IMG/VR virus record: IMGVR_UViG_3300042473_000530
Location: 1 to 40,540 of that record
Reading direction: 5' to 3' (one strand)
From: a virus
Length of the DNA stretch: 40,540 bases
Shown: positions 22,096-30,329 of the stretch, piece by piece
Layout: each line of letters starts with the position of its first letter
How positions within the stretch are numbered: the first letter of the stretch is position 1
Notes under the pieces: model-generated
Told to the model about the DNA's origin: nothing
What the model saw: only the letters and a program-made list of their open reading frames with translations
Database searches by the model: none
Translations under genes and position numbers: made by a program

Positions 22096-24603
22096 TTAAG
22101 TTGTAAGGGCGCGCAATTCACTGTCAGAGTAAAAATAGTTTGAGAGGGTAGCGGAACGAGCCCAGCCAATAACGTAGTTACCTGCCCCCCAAGGAGCGCT
22201 TAATACAGCTACGTTTGTCATAGCAGCATAGCCTGCGCGTGCAAACGTAGATGCGGTAAGTGCTGCTCCGTTTATTGAATATCGGGCACCTGCATAGTTG
22301 ATTGAGGCGCCTATTTTATTGGCGGTGAAAGCGGGGCGTAGTTGAGCGGTTAGACTAACGCCTGTGTCTCCTACCCCATTTATGATGTATGTAAAATTTT
22401 CAGTAAAGTATGATGTATTGCTAAAAGAGCCGCCTGATGTCCCAGCATATACTACGCCACTACCTTGTGAATTGCTTGCAGACAGAAACTCGATTGAGTA
22501 AGCATACCCGCTAGGCGACTGAAACCAAGGCGCATTTGCACTTAGACTATAAGTTAAGCGGTCAGCAGCGCGAGTGACCGTTGCTCCTGAAGTCTTGATT
22601 GGACTGGTGATTACATTGCCTAATTCTAGTTGTGGTAGGCCAAAACGCAAAGTGAAGTCCCACGCCGTTGCTGATGGAGATACAAGAAACCGCATTTGCT
22701 CATAAGTTGTCCCCGCGTTTACGTTGGTCCTTGATACTATAGTCCGTTGTGTTCGGAGTGCAGCGCTAGTTACCGTGCTTCGTATATCTGTTGTAGTTTG
22801 AGAAACGCCAGGAAATTCGTAGATTCTCGGGCCTACTACTCCTAGACCTGTAAAAGAGCCTGCAACTAATTTTAGAAAGACAGCGCCTATCCAAACTTGT
22901 CCGTTTGCCGCAGAGGCATGAGTCCCTCCGTCTAGGACTAATTCAAATGCAGATTCTCCGCCGTTTCCCGCCCACCTTATATCAATATATTCGATACCGT
23001 CTTCTGTCCCGGTCCCCACGATTTGCCGAGTTACGCTTGAAGTTGTGCCTCCGCTCCAAGTCGTAGGTAGTGTCCCCGGCGTTCCTGCCACGGTGGCGCT
23101 AGCAATATTGTTGCGAACCCAATTTGTGCGGGACGGTTCTAGCGCTATACCACGCAGGGATAGGCTGCTTGGGTCGTAGTCAACCCTCGCAACGTCAGCA
23201 CTCGCAACAGTCAAAACGCCTGAACTATTGAAATATGTAGCGTTGCTGGCGCGGCTGTAGGTCCATCCTGAAGGCACGCCAGTTAGAAAACTAAAAGTCT
23301 GCGTCCTAGGGACTAAGTTGCTTGCTTGGATATAAATAGGCGCTGTGCCTTGTTGCGGATTTGCCGCAAGTGGTGTCAACGCCACAAAGGGGAGTGAGAC
23401 AGTAACCCCGCTATCCGAAGAAGTATCTACTTCTCCACCAGAATATTTTAGACGCGGGATGACGATGCTTATGAATTTTGTATCCGCGTCTAGGGCCTGT
23501 GTATTCTGCAATTGCAGTATAAGTTTGGATTCTGTCTCTTGGATAAACTTATCGAAAGCGGATGAACTTGAAAAAAGAACGCTAATCTGCCCTGTTACTT
23601 CTACAAATCGTCCGAAGAAGATATTGGATACAGTTTCGGAACCTACCGTCTGCGGCGCCAACATGCTGTTGTTGATCGAAATTTCAGCCGCAGTGACCAA
23701 GCCAAGGGCATTGCTGCCTTCAAAGAGCGTGCCATTTATAGCGGTGTAAGGCGTTGTTTGTTCGGTATCGGGTGGTGGATAGTTTTCGGTGATACGAAAA
23801 TCACCGCTCTCACCTACCCTTATATCCCCGCTTTCTGTAACGCGGATTCCCGCGTATATGGCGCTTGTAGAGGAAAAAGAAGAAGCGTCTCGGCCTATGA
23901 GATTAAAAGAAAGAGTAGCGAGGCCAGAAGCGGGCACAGAGAACGTGGTTTGATTAACTCGGATACCCCTGAACTGCTGGTAGAGATTGAGGTCTGAAAG
24001 CCAACGTTCAATAGTAAAGGAATGATACGCGCCTTCAAGAGATGCCTTGCGCCCTACTTCATATACGCGATTGACAGCCACACTTGAAGAAGTAGAGGTA
24101 AGGGCTCCTGGCTCCACTTTGATTGTCGAAGAAGAAACGCTGACTGCGGTAAGGTACACGCCTGTTATACCTGCCACTGGTCCGTTTGGGGAGGTAAGAT
24201 AGAAAATCTCGCCTTCTCTGAAACCATTAGATATCAGGTTATATCCCGCAGTGGCGCAAGTGATGCGGTTGTTCGTTGCATCAACACTCGCCGTAAACGC
24301 ACTCGCAATAGGGGCCGCGGTCGCCCACGTCCCCCCAATAGCTGCCTCAAGCAGATCGTCCCAAGACTGCTCTGAAATTTCGCCTAAAATGTCACCAGAT
24401 ACACTTTTATATCCGTGAAATAAATTTTGCCGCACGCGAGATGAGAGCCGTGCGTCTGGTTGCCTGATTTCCTTTTGTAGGTTGACGTTAAGATTTACAT
24501 CGCGGATACGCTTAAACGGTTGGCCTACAGGCGTAGAGCCAAAGACGCTTTCCGCGACATAACTGTATTCGGCAAGCGAGCCTGTTGCGATACTACCGCT
24601 CAT
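22096..24603 (-). CDS. Long tail tube paralogue with C-terminal adhesin-like extension
   Basis: Residues 1 to about 425 of this 835-residue protein are homologous to the 400-residue tail tube protein at 24970-26172: MSGSIATGSLAE, FKRIRDVNLNVNLQKE, GYKSVSGDILGEISEQSWDD, GLVTAAEISINN, FVALTPLAANPQQGT. An inserted short repeat (RVTESGD, RVGESGD, RITEN) sits at about 255-275. The remaining about 410 residues begin GWTYSRASNATYFNSSGVL and continue RGIALEPSRTNWVRNN, a pattern common in phage proteins that carry lectin-like sandwiches. It could be a minor tube subunit that displays a binding domain, or a termination or initiation tube protein. It uses more A+T-rich codons than the short form, which suggests lower expression. 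Confidence 0.78.
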   Translation of the reverse strand: MSGSIATGSLAEYSYVAESVFGSTPVGQPFKRIRDVNLNVNLQKEIRQPDARLSSRVRQNLFHGYKSVSGDILGEISEQSWDDLLEAAIGGTWATAAPIASAFTASVDATNNRITCATAGYNLISNGFREGEIFYLTSPNGPVAGITGVYLTAVSVSSSTIKVEPGALTSTSSSVAVNRVYEVGRKASLEGAYHSFTIERWLSDLNLYQQFRGIRVNQTTFSVPASGLATLSFNLIGRDASSFSSTSAIYAGIRVTESGDIRVGESGDFRITENYPPPDTEQTTPYTAINGTLFEGSNALGLVTAAEISINNSMLAPQTVGSETVSNIFFGRFVEVTGQISVLFSSSSAFDKFIQETESKLILQLQNTQALDADTKFISIVIPRLKYSGGEVDTSSDSGVTVSLPFVALTPLAANPQQGTAPIYIQASNLVPRTQTFSFLTGVPSGWTYSRASNATYFNSSGVLTVASADVARVDYDPSSLSLRGIALEPSRTNWVRNNIASATVAGTPGTLPTTWSGGTTSSVTRQIVGTGTEDGIEYIDIRWAGNGGESAFELVLDGGTHASAANGQVWIGAVFLKLVAGSFTGLGVVGPRIYEFPGVSQTTTDIRSTVTSAALRTQRTIVSRTNVNAGTTYEQMRFLVSPSATAWDFTLRFGLPQLELGNVITSPIKTSGATVTRAADRLTYSLSANAPWFQSPSGYAYSIEFLSASNSQGSGVVYAGTSGGSFSNTSYFTENFTYIINGVGDTGVSLTAQLRPAFTANKIGASINYAGARYSINGAALTASTFARAGYAAMTNVAVLSAPWGAGNYVIGWARSATLSNYFYSDSELRALTT

Positions 24604-24635
24604 CGCCTCGCTTTTTCACCCCATCACTGAATAAG

Positions 24636-24914
24636 TTAAAACCAAAGCCTGCGTGGATTTTGCGGGGAGACTTCCGAAGCCGCAAATACAGGGTTCATCT
24701 CGTTCTTCCAAGCCATGTTAACATGGTATCCCGGTAGAACAATAGGAAGGGCGTCTTCACTCTCTTGGTCGATTAGAGTGCCGATGTCGTCAATAGCGTC
24801 GGCTTCATTTGGGCAAGGGACGCCTTCATAGAATTGAAAACCTGCGTCGAGGCATGTTTGAAGAAAAGCATCTCTATCGTCAAAGCGATGGAAAGAGTAG
24901 ATATATTTACTCAT
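24636..24914 (-). CDS. Small protein between the two tail tube genes, unknown function
   Basis: I do not recognise this 92-residue protein. It begins KYIYSFHRFDDRDAFLQTCLDAGFQF, a regular alpha-beta pattern, is acidic in the middle (NEADAIDDIGTLIDQESED), and ends hydrophobic and basic (PQNPRRLWF). GAGG ten bases before ATG 24914 supports the start. It lies between two tail tube paralogues and just downstream of a 13-bp hairpin, so it may be a tail assembly factor, but there is no direct evidence for that. Confidence 0.65.
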   Translation of the reverse strand: MSKYIYSFHRFDDRDAFLQTCLDAGFQFYEGVPCPNEADAIDDIGTLIDQESEDALPIVLPGYHVNMAWKNEMNPVFAASEVSPQNPRRLWF

Positions 24915-24927
24915 GTGTCTAGCGCCT

Positions 24928-24957
24928 CAATGGCAAAGGGTTGCCCCTTTGCCATTG
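24928..24957. terminator. Perfect 13-bp hairpin after the short tail tube gene
   Basis: CAATGGCAAAGGG (24928-24940) pairs with CCCTTTGCCATTG (24945-24957) around a TTGC loop. It lies between the stop of the short tail tube gene (24970) and the small gene at 24914. No T-run follows on either strand, so it is a partial terminator, an mRNA 3'-end stabiliser or a processing site. It would lower expression of the long tube paralogue relative to the short one. Confidence 0.55.
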
Positions 24958-24969
24958 ACACAACCCACA

Positions 24970-26172
24970 TTAGGCGGCATTGCCGCGCTGGATAGAGATA
25001 GACGAAGTGCCCTGCACAACGTTGGCAGCAAGTGGCTTCAGCGCCACGAAAGGCATGGTCACGGTGATGCCTGTGTCGGGGCTGTCATCCACATCGCCAC
25101 CGCTATATTTGATACGGGGCAGAACGAGGGTCACAAACTCAGTTGTGCTGTCGAGCAAATCCTTATTCTGAAGCCGCAGAATAAGTGTTGATTCCGTCTC
25201 GTTCACGAACTTGTTGTGCATGTCTGCATTGGTGAACAAAACGGTGATTGTGCCGCTTACGTCAGCAAATCGACCAAAAAGAAGGTCAGGCGTCACGTTG
25301 GTGCCGACGACTTGAGGCCCCGCCATGTTGTTGTTGACGGTCAACTCAGCAGCGGTGACAAGGCCAAGAACAACGCCACCTTCATATACCTCTCCGTTGA
25401 CAGCAGCAAAAGGAGTGGTCAGCGGCGAAGCGGTATAGGTAGAGGCCGCAGAAGTAGAGGAGAACCCTGTGCCGTCTTGCCCGATAACGCTGAACGTCAC
25501 CGTTACTAGGCCAGAAGCCGGGATGGAAATGGTCATCTGGTTCATACGGACGCCACGGAACTGCTGGTATAGGTTTCGGTCGGTCAACCAACGCTCAATG
25601 GTGAAAGAACGGTAGGTGTTGCCAATGGCGATCTTGCGGCCAGCAACCGCAATAGTCGCAGAAGCAGTAACCGTAGTGCCGATAGTGCCGGGCTCAACCT
25701 CGATGGTAGACACCCCGACGCTCAGTGCGGTGAAGAAGCGATCAGTCAAACCGGCAAGTGCAGGAGTTGCGCTGACCGAAAAAACGTCGCCAACTCGAAT
25801 CCCGGCTGTCGGGAAGTTGGCAGAGCCCACCGTGATGCGGTTGGTGGCGGAGTTGGAAGCGACGCTGGTGAAAGGAGCCGAAGCGCCGGTTGCCCAAGTG
25901 CCACCCATGATAGCCTGGATGAAGTCATCCCAAGACTGCTGCGAAAGCTCACCAGTAATGTCGCCAGTGACGGAGCGATATCCGTGGCGCACGTCTTGGC
26001 GCTGACGGTCAGAGCGACGCTCCTCCGACTGATATGCTTCCTTCTGAAGGTTGACAGAAAAAGACACATCGCGGATTCGCTGAAAAGCAGAACTGACCGG
26101 GGTAGTGCCGAAAGTTACTTCAGCAATATACCCAAGTTCAGTAAGTGAACCCACTGCAATTGAACCGCTCAT
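24970..26172 (-). CDS. Major tail tube protein
   Basis: The 400-residue product should polymerise into the tail tube around the tape measure. It has the same fold pattern as the first 425 residues of the long paralogue at 22096-24603 and a C-terminal Ig-free end (FVALKPLAANVVQGTSSISIQ). It lies in the tail operon upstream of the chaperones, with its own promoter and a leader hairpin. AGGAG six bases before ATG 26172 supports the start, partly held in a small GTTCT-CAGG-AGAAC hairpin. Codon use is GC-rich and even, like the coat gene, consistent with a highly expressed structural subunit. Identity as tube is by size, position and duplication pattern. Confidence 0.8.
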   Translation of the reverse strand: MSGSIAVGSLTELGYIAEVTFGTTPVSSAFQRIRDVSFSVNLQKEAYQSEERRSDRQRQDVRHGYRSVTGDITGELSQQSWDDFIQAIMGGTWATGASAPFTSVASNSATNRITVGSANFPTAGIRVGDVFSVSATPALAGLTDRFFTALSVGVSTIEVEPGTIGTTVTASATIAVAGRKIAIGNTYRSFTIERWLTDRNLYQQFRGVRMNQMTISIPASGLVTVTFSVIGQDGTGFSSTSAASTYTASPLTTPFAAVNGEVYEGGVVLGLVTAAELTVNNNMAGPQVVGTNVTPDLLFGRFADVSGTITVLFTNADMHNKFVNETESTLILRLQNKDLLDSTTEFVTLVLPRIKYSGGDVDDSPDTGITVTMPFVALKPLAANVVQGTSSISIQRGNAA

Positions 26173-26194
26173 ATTGTTCTCCTGAGAACTTAGG

Positions 26195-26215
26195 GCGGCA
26201 AAAATGCGTTGCCGC
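26195..26215 (-). promoter_or_regulatory. 5' leader hairpin of the tail tube mRNA
   Basis: On the minus strand GCGGCAA and TTGCCGC form a 7-bp stem around a 7-base loop, just after the predicted start of transcription. A second small hairpin (26176-26189, GTTCT-CCTG-AGAAC on the plus strand) covers the AGGAG ribosome site. Stabilisation of a strongly expressed mRNA is the simplest role. Confidence 0.4.
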
Positions 26216-26236
26216 TAAAAAATATATACCTTTGCA

Positions 26237-26266
26237 CGTATAATTGAATGGTTCCTAGCAAGTCAA
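26237..26266 (-). promoter_or_regulatory. Candidate promoter for the major tail tube gene
   Basis: On the minus strand TTGACT (26266-26261) is followed after 18 bases by TATACG (26242-26237), four of six matches to TATAAT. It lies in the 101-base gap before the tail tube gene, one of the few gaps in the tail operon. Confidence 0.5.
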
Positions 26267-26273
26267 TGCGTTG

Positions 26274-26684
26274 TTAAGTCGGGACGTAGGAGAACCAAGG
26301 AACAGTCAATCGAATGCGCCAGAACGGGCCTTCTCGGTCATTCGACGCCATGCTCGGCGTGGCTTCGATGTTGACTGAAATAGAGTCGCTTGTCAGGACA
26401 AGGCCGCGATAGAAATGCGACCTGATCCTCTCCGCCAAGTCAGAAGCCGGATTGGGGCCTTGGTCTTGGGGCGCATAAACATCAACCTGATAGACGCCGC
26501 TCTCGAAATCCATGGCGCTCCTGTGGTTGGCGGCGGGGCGCGTCGGTGCTGGTAAGAAGTTCACCCGCAAATGGATTTCCGTAGTCTTGGGCGTAAAAGA
26601 TACGTTCTCCCACGCCACACTAGGAAGCGAAGAAAGGCTGTTGAGACGCGCGTTCAGGGCGTTACGGATTGACTTCAAACTCAT
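26274..26684 (-). CDS. Tail terminator / minor tail protein, DUF4128-like
   Basis: The 136-residue product starts SLKSIRNALNARLNSL and contains FTPKTTEIHLRVNFLPAPTRPA, GVYQVDVYAPQDQGP, and LAERIRSHFYRG. That pattern matches DUF4128, the tail terminator (gpU-like) group, which caps the tail and joins it to the head. The start overlaps the upstream gp10-like gene as ATGA, and it precedes the tail tube gene, in the expected order connector, gp10-like protein, terminator, tube. Confidence 0.8.
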   Translation of the reverse strand: MSLKSIRNALNARLNSLSSLPSVAWENVSFTPKTTEIHLRVNFLPAPTRPAANHRSAMDFESGVYQVDVYAPQDQGPNPASDLAERIRSHFYRGLVLTSDSISVNIEATPSMASNDREGPFWRIRLTVPWFSYVPT

Positions 26685-27184
26685 CGAACTGTCCTAGCCA
26701 CGCGGGCCGCATTGGAGACGAGAGAAGGCCACGCCTTGGCATTAACGCGCATCATGCCATAGGGGGCTTGGAAAGAAAATTTAGAAGGGAGCGTCTTGTT
26801 TCGGAAATCGTCTGGTATCTCATATCTACCAAATTCCAATGTGCCGATATAACCCACTGTGTTGACGAGGTAGAGCGTCGTGTGGACACGCGGAGAATAG
26901 AAGTCATATGTGCTCGCAGCGTTACGAGAAGTCGCATCTCCTGTGGGGTCTAGCGGCGTATTATTTGAACTAAGATTAGTATCAAACCCTGCAATCCAAC
27001 CGCCCCGCGCCCGGCCTACGCTGCTGGGGTCGTGCAGCCAAGACTTACCCTTAGGGCCATACTCTAGGTCAATCGGCGTGGCTTTGATGATGTTCGTGGC
27101 GAGTTTAGTCGCAGCGCCAGAAACCGTCTTAGCAAGTCGGCGTTCCGTCCTTTGGGCGAAATTAGCAACTTGCTGTGCGAACAT
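26681..27184 (-). CDS. HK97 gp10-like neck or head-tail joining protein
   Basis: This 167-residue protein starts with a helical region FAQRTERRLAKTVSGAATKLATNII followed by TPIDLEYGPKGKSWLHDP and later YLVNTVGYIGTLEFG with WPSLVSNAARVAR at the end. The short conserved segment NTVGYIGTLEFG is typical of HK97 gp10-family proteins. It is coupled by TAATG to the connector upstream and by ATGA to the tail terminator downstream. The family call is by this pattern and gene order. Confidence 0.72.
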   Translation of the reverse strand: MFAQQVANFAQRTERRLAKTVSGAATKLATNIIKATPIDLEYGPKGKSWLHDPSSVGRARGGWIAGFDTNLSSNNTPLDPTGDATSRNAASTYDFYSPRVHTTLYLVNTVGYIGTLEFGRYEIPDDFRNKTLPSKFSFQAPYGMMRVNAKAWPSLVSNAARVARTVR

Positions 27185-27561
27185 TATTTTTGAGCCAAAA
27201 GTCGATACATGACAACTGTGCCACTTTCCGGTATCGCCTGCACTCGTGTAATCTTATACGGCTCAGTAGTTGACACAGGGGAGCCGATTGTCATCCCTGG
27301 CTTTGGTGCAAACGCTGCGCCACTGGCAGTCAGATAAATTTCGACTTCAGAGGTTTCAGCAAACTCGGGGTCATCAAAACGACTATCACGCGAAAAAGAT
27401 TTTCCGCGTAAATCTTGTGTCGCCGTGCTTGCAGTGACCGACCCTGTTGACGGGGTGAAAACCTGATCGCCCCGTTTCGTAACCCGGAAAACGTCGCCAT
27501 ATTTCTGAAGTAGGCGAAGACCTGTTCCGTCGCGAAGCCGTTCAAAAATACTAGCGCTCAT
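27184..27561 (-). CDS. Head-tail connector / stopper protein (putative)
   Basis: The 125-residue product begins MSASIFERLRDGTGLRLLQKYG and then is beta-rich (DVFRVTKRGD, SEVEIYLTASGAAFAPKPGMTIG, EPYKITRVQAIPESGTVVMYRLLAQK), the typical layout of siphovirus stopper proteins. ATG 27561 lies in an ATGA overlap with the DnaT-like connector, so I prefer it to an upstream in-frame ATG 36 bases earlier. It lies between that adaptor and the gp10-like gene, where a stopper is expected. No strong sequence signature is visible beyond order and layout. Confidence 0.7.
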   Translation of the reverse strand: MSASIFERLRDGTGLRLLQKYGDVFRVTKRGDQVFTPSTGSVTASTATQDLRGKSFSRDSRFDDPEFAETSEVEIYLTASGAAFAPKPGMTIGSPVSTTEPYKITRVQAIPESGTVVMYRLLAQK

Positions 27562-28049
27562 GTCCTGACGATCTGTGGGAAACCAAGGGGTTGGCAAATA
27601 GGCTTTAGGATGAACTCGATGTCCCGGAATAGGGGCAAAGACCTCGCCCTAGAATCATACTTCACACGAATTGGCCCGATCTGTTCTTCGAGAACGGAAT
27701 CGCTGCGCGTCAAATCAGGGATAAGATTCTCCCCATTACGTGACCGAAGTGCTAAAGCACACACCGCATCTTTCAATTCTTTTGGAATCTCGCTTTCATC
27801 AACTGTCCAGCCATCGCGGCGAACAGCATACGCGCGGGGCCAAGAAAGGGCCTGATTTTCTGTCTTCTTGAGCCCGATCCAGCGTTCGTAATATGCGCCT
27901 TCGACGTAGCGCATAGCCTTCATAATATCCGCATCCGCTGATACCGGAGGAGCGAGGCCATAGAGACGTGCATATACTGCAACGTCCGCGCCAAGAACGT
28001 ATGTCTGAGAATTGATTTTACCCGAACCATCTTCAAGAATAAGAGCCAT
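27558..28049 (-). CDS. DnaT-like head-tail adaptor
   Basis: The 163-residue product opens ALILEDGSGKINSQTYVLGADVAVYARLYG and has AMRYVEGAYYERWIGLKK, QALSWPRAYAVRRDGW, and IPKELKDAVCALALRS, the conserved parts of the phage family annotated as 'DnaT-like ssDNA binding protein'. In phages this family is a head-tail adaptor, not a replication factor: it sits at the portal end of connector operons, as here. I choose ATG 28049. A longer form starts with GTG nine bases earlier. The family is recognised with confidence; the DnaT name should not be read as function. Confidence 0.8.
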   Translation of the reverse strand: MALILEDGSGKINSQTYVLGADVAVYARLYGLAPPVSADADIMKAMRYVEGAYYERWIGLKKTENQALSWPRAYAVRRDGWTVDESEIPKELKDAVCALALRSRNGENLIPDLTRSDSVLEEQIGPIRVKYDSRARSLPLFRDIEFILKPICQPLGFPQIVRT

Positions 28050-28081
28050 AACTTCCACCCCATCCGAAGGTTCGGGTTATA

Positions 28082-28825
28082 TCAATTTCCGCCAGACTTT
28101 ACAAAGGCATCTCGTTCGTCAAGCCAAACAGCATCCGCTTCAGGTGAAATGGTGTTGCCCATCCAAGGGCCACCTAGCGTATAGTGGGCAATCTTTGCCG
28201 TCTGGATATCGTAGCCCGGCTCACCGATAAGCGCGTTCCACTCTTGTGGTAGCGCGCCGATGTGCTTGTCTGGGTCTTTAATCCAGTCAAACCGATGTAA
28301 ATCTCGCCCAGGCACAGAATTGATATGTGCGAGGTTCAAGCAATCATTTGCAAAATGATTGCAGTTGAACGCCATGACTGAGGACCAATTCTTGAAACTG
28401 TAGCTAGTCTGGATTTGACCATCCATCTTTAGCAGGGTGGATGGGTTATACTGGTGCTTGACGCACATCACTGCATACTTGCTTTCTAGCAAGTCAAACA
28501 GTTTTGCAACGTCATCTAAGAATAGGACATCGCAATCGACAAAGACGGCCCATCCTGCATAACCATATTTTGCTCTATGCAGGATTGGAGTCAAAAACCG
28601 GCTGATCGCGAACTCTGTTGCCTGTGGGGCTTCTGAGATCACATCCCACAGTTTGCCCTCTCGCGTTTCAGTCTGACGCCAGATCATCCCTTGATCGCGC
28701 AAGTCGTTAATTTTGAGAGGGACAACGCTGACGGGCACTGAGGCCCGCCGCTTCAAACTGAACTCTGCTACTTTATACGCTTCGACTTCTCGGCTATCGA
28801 AGCCCATATAGATGGTCGGCACCAT
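28082..28825 (-). CDS. Glycosyltransferase with DxD motif
   Basis: The 247-residue product starts PTIYMGFDSREVEAYKVAEFSL, then has ISRFLTPILHRAKYGYAGWAVFVDCDVLFLDD with the DxD metal-binding pair D97 and D99. This fits a GT-A fold enzyme, near GT8-like sequences often found in phages. ATG 28825 overlaps the FkbM gene stop as TGATG. It belongs to a three-gene cassette with an FkbM methyltransferase and a second glycosyltransferase. The acceptor is not visible in sequence; a virion protein or host surface glycan is possible. Confidence 0.8.
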   Translation of the reverse strand: MVPTIYMGFDSREVEAYKVAEFSLKRRASVPVSVVPLKINDLRDQGMIWRQTETREGKLWDVISEAPQATEFAISRFLTPILHRAKYGYAGWAVFVDCDVLFLDDVAKLFDLLESKYAVMCVKHQYNPSTLLKMDGQIQTSYSFKNWSSVMAFNCNHFANDCLNLAHINSVPGRDLHRFDWIKDPDKHIGALPQEWNALIGEPGYDIQTAKIAHYTLGGPWMGNTISPEADAVWLDERDAFVKSGGN

Positions 28826-29529
28826 CAATCCCACCCAAGAATAAAATCGTCAACGACGCGCTGCTTAACCGTGGCGCCCCAAGATAAAAGTAGTTCAAGT
28901 GCCGCATACTGCTTCCACTCAAAAATATCCCACGGCTTTTGCTCGATACAAATAATAGGTTTGCACCGCCGGATCGCGCCTTCAGCACCAAGAACGATGG
29001 GATATTCATACCCCTCTACGTCCATCTTGATCGCGCTTACAAAAGGATGGTTCTCTGCATCGAGCGTAGTTAAAGGCACGGTGTAGTTGATGGACGACGC
29101 CTCTCGCTTTGCGGTATCTTCCGAGGCGACATGAGTGCCCGATGTAACTTCGGGGCGATACTCCATGACCACTTCGCCAATCGTGTTGCCTAGAGCTACA
29201 CGCCTTAGCTCGACATTAGGCGTAGGCTTCTCTGGATGCTCAATGGTATTGAGCATAAAGCACCGCTGGTTAATCTCGATAGGCTCGTAGGCCACAACGC
29301 GGTCAAAAGCACGGGCGAAGTGCATGGACCACATACCGACATTGCCACCTACGTCCAGCACTAGATTGCGCCGATTGGTGGGAGTGTGGTTGAGCATGGC
29401 GACTAAGGTATGAAGCTGGTAACTCCCTTCACCCTTGCTGTTCCGCTTAGCAGCACCTTCAAGGAAAGGAAGAAGGTGTTCCTCTGTGGCGGGAAGCCAA
29501 ATTCCCGCCACCTTCTTGATATCTGTCAT
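28825..29529 (-). CDS. FkbM-family methyltransferase
   Basis: The 234-residue product has the SAM-binding strand LVLDVGGNVGMWSMHFA (residues 56-71), VAYEP (79-83) and the family hallmark IKMDVEGYE (about 167-175), matching FkbM-type sugar methyltransferases. These O-methylate sugars in glycans. The ATG overlaps the first glycosyltransferase stop as TAATG, and the following glycosyltransferase starts inside its stop region. The product probably methylates a sugar added by the flanking enzymes. Confidence 0.88.
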   Translation of the reverse strand: MTDIKKVAGIWLPATEEHLLPFLEGAAKRNSKGEGSYQLHTLVAMLNHTPTNRRNLVLDVGGNVGMWSMHFARAFDRVVAYEPIEINQRCFMLNTIEHPEKPTPNVELRRVALGNTIGEVVMEYRPEVTSGTHVASEDTAKREASSINYTVPLTTLDAENHPFVSAIKMDVEGYEYPIVLGAEGAIRRCKPIICIEQKPWDIFEWKQYAALELLLSWGATVKQRVVDDFILGWD

Positions 29530-30314
29530 TAGGCTTGCACCACCACATCAGAACTGTATGAAGCGCCCGCCTGCTTGCGTGCGCCCTTCAAATGATCCAC
29601 ATACCCACGCCAATCAGAATTGACGATGGGGTGGCTTGTATTGAACGAAAGATCATCCCCAAGATTGACGGCGCGCACCATACCGTCCTTCACCCCGCCT
29701 GCTACGAGCGTATCGAACACGTGGCAGTCTGTCCAAGCAGGCAAGCGGAAAACTTGGTCCTCGACGTAGACCTGCCAGAAGATGCGGAGCATCGCCACAA
29801 CATTGGCGTTGTTGACGCGGAACATAAGAATGCCCGCTTCTGTGTGGTTATTGTTGCGCGGGAAATGCCCAATATGCGCCCAAGTCGGGAACTTATCAAT
29901 CAAGAACGCGTCCGTAAGAGGCTTCTTGAATACCGTGTCGCCATCAAACCAAACCAGAACTTCTGGCTGATCCCCTAAATCTAGCGCGCTGAAGACGCGA
30001 AGGGCCGCAGCAATCGCAGCGGGCTTATGAGAGAACTTCACCGCGTCAAAACGGTAGTCGTATGTGCGTCCAAATCGTCCGTGGACTACAGGAGAGTTGT
30101 GCCGCGCCTTGAACTCAGTGAGGCTCGCCGCTTCTTCGTCCAGAGCGAAGAACTTCACAAGCGGCGTATCAACCGTATCATGAAGCAGAGCGGTGTCACT
30201 GAACACCCAAAGCTCAGAATCGGTCAGTGGGTTGGCGAGGTATGACTCAATCATATTTCGCCCGTATGCCTCGTAGCCTTCCTGGCTAAAAGACGTAATC
30301 GCTAGATACTTCAT
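29529..30314 (-). CDS. Glycosyltransferase with DxD motif, second of the cassette
   Basis: The 261-residue product starts KYLAITSFSQEGYEAYGRNMIESYLANP and contains VLVWFDGDTVFKKPL, with D124 and D126 as the metal-binding DxD, then AGILMFRVN in the acceptor region. That fits a GT-A fold enzyme. It is the first gene of the cassette, with GAGG six bases before ATG 30314. It is likely to build, with the other two genes, a glycan that carries a methylated sugar. Acceptor and sugar are unknown. Confidence 0.8.
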   Translation of the reverse strand: MKYLAITSFSQEGYEAYGRNMIESYLANPLTDSELWVFSDTALLHDTVDTPLVKFFALDEEAASLTEFKARHNSPVVHGRFGRTYDYRFDAVKFSHKPAAIAAALRVFSALDLGDQPEVLVWFDGDTVFKKPLTDAFLIDKFPTWAHIGHFPRNNNHTEAGILMFRVNNANVVAMLRIFWQVYVEDQVFRLPAWTDCHVFDTLVAGGVKDGMVRAVNLGDDLSFNTSHPIVNSDWRGYVDHLKGARKQAGASYSSDVVVQA

Positions 30315-30329
30315 AGTGCGCCTCTGATT

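Noticed and set aside
27558-28049. Replication protein DnaT
   Set aside because: The family name is misleading. Its place among head-tail genes shows an adaptor role.
29592-29978. 128-codon plus-strand frame opposite a glycosyltransferase
   Set aside because: Antisense to a gene with clear DxD and family marks; no ribosome site.
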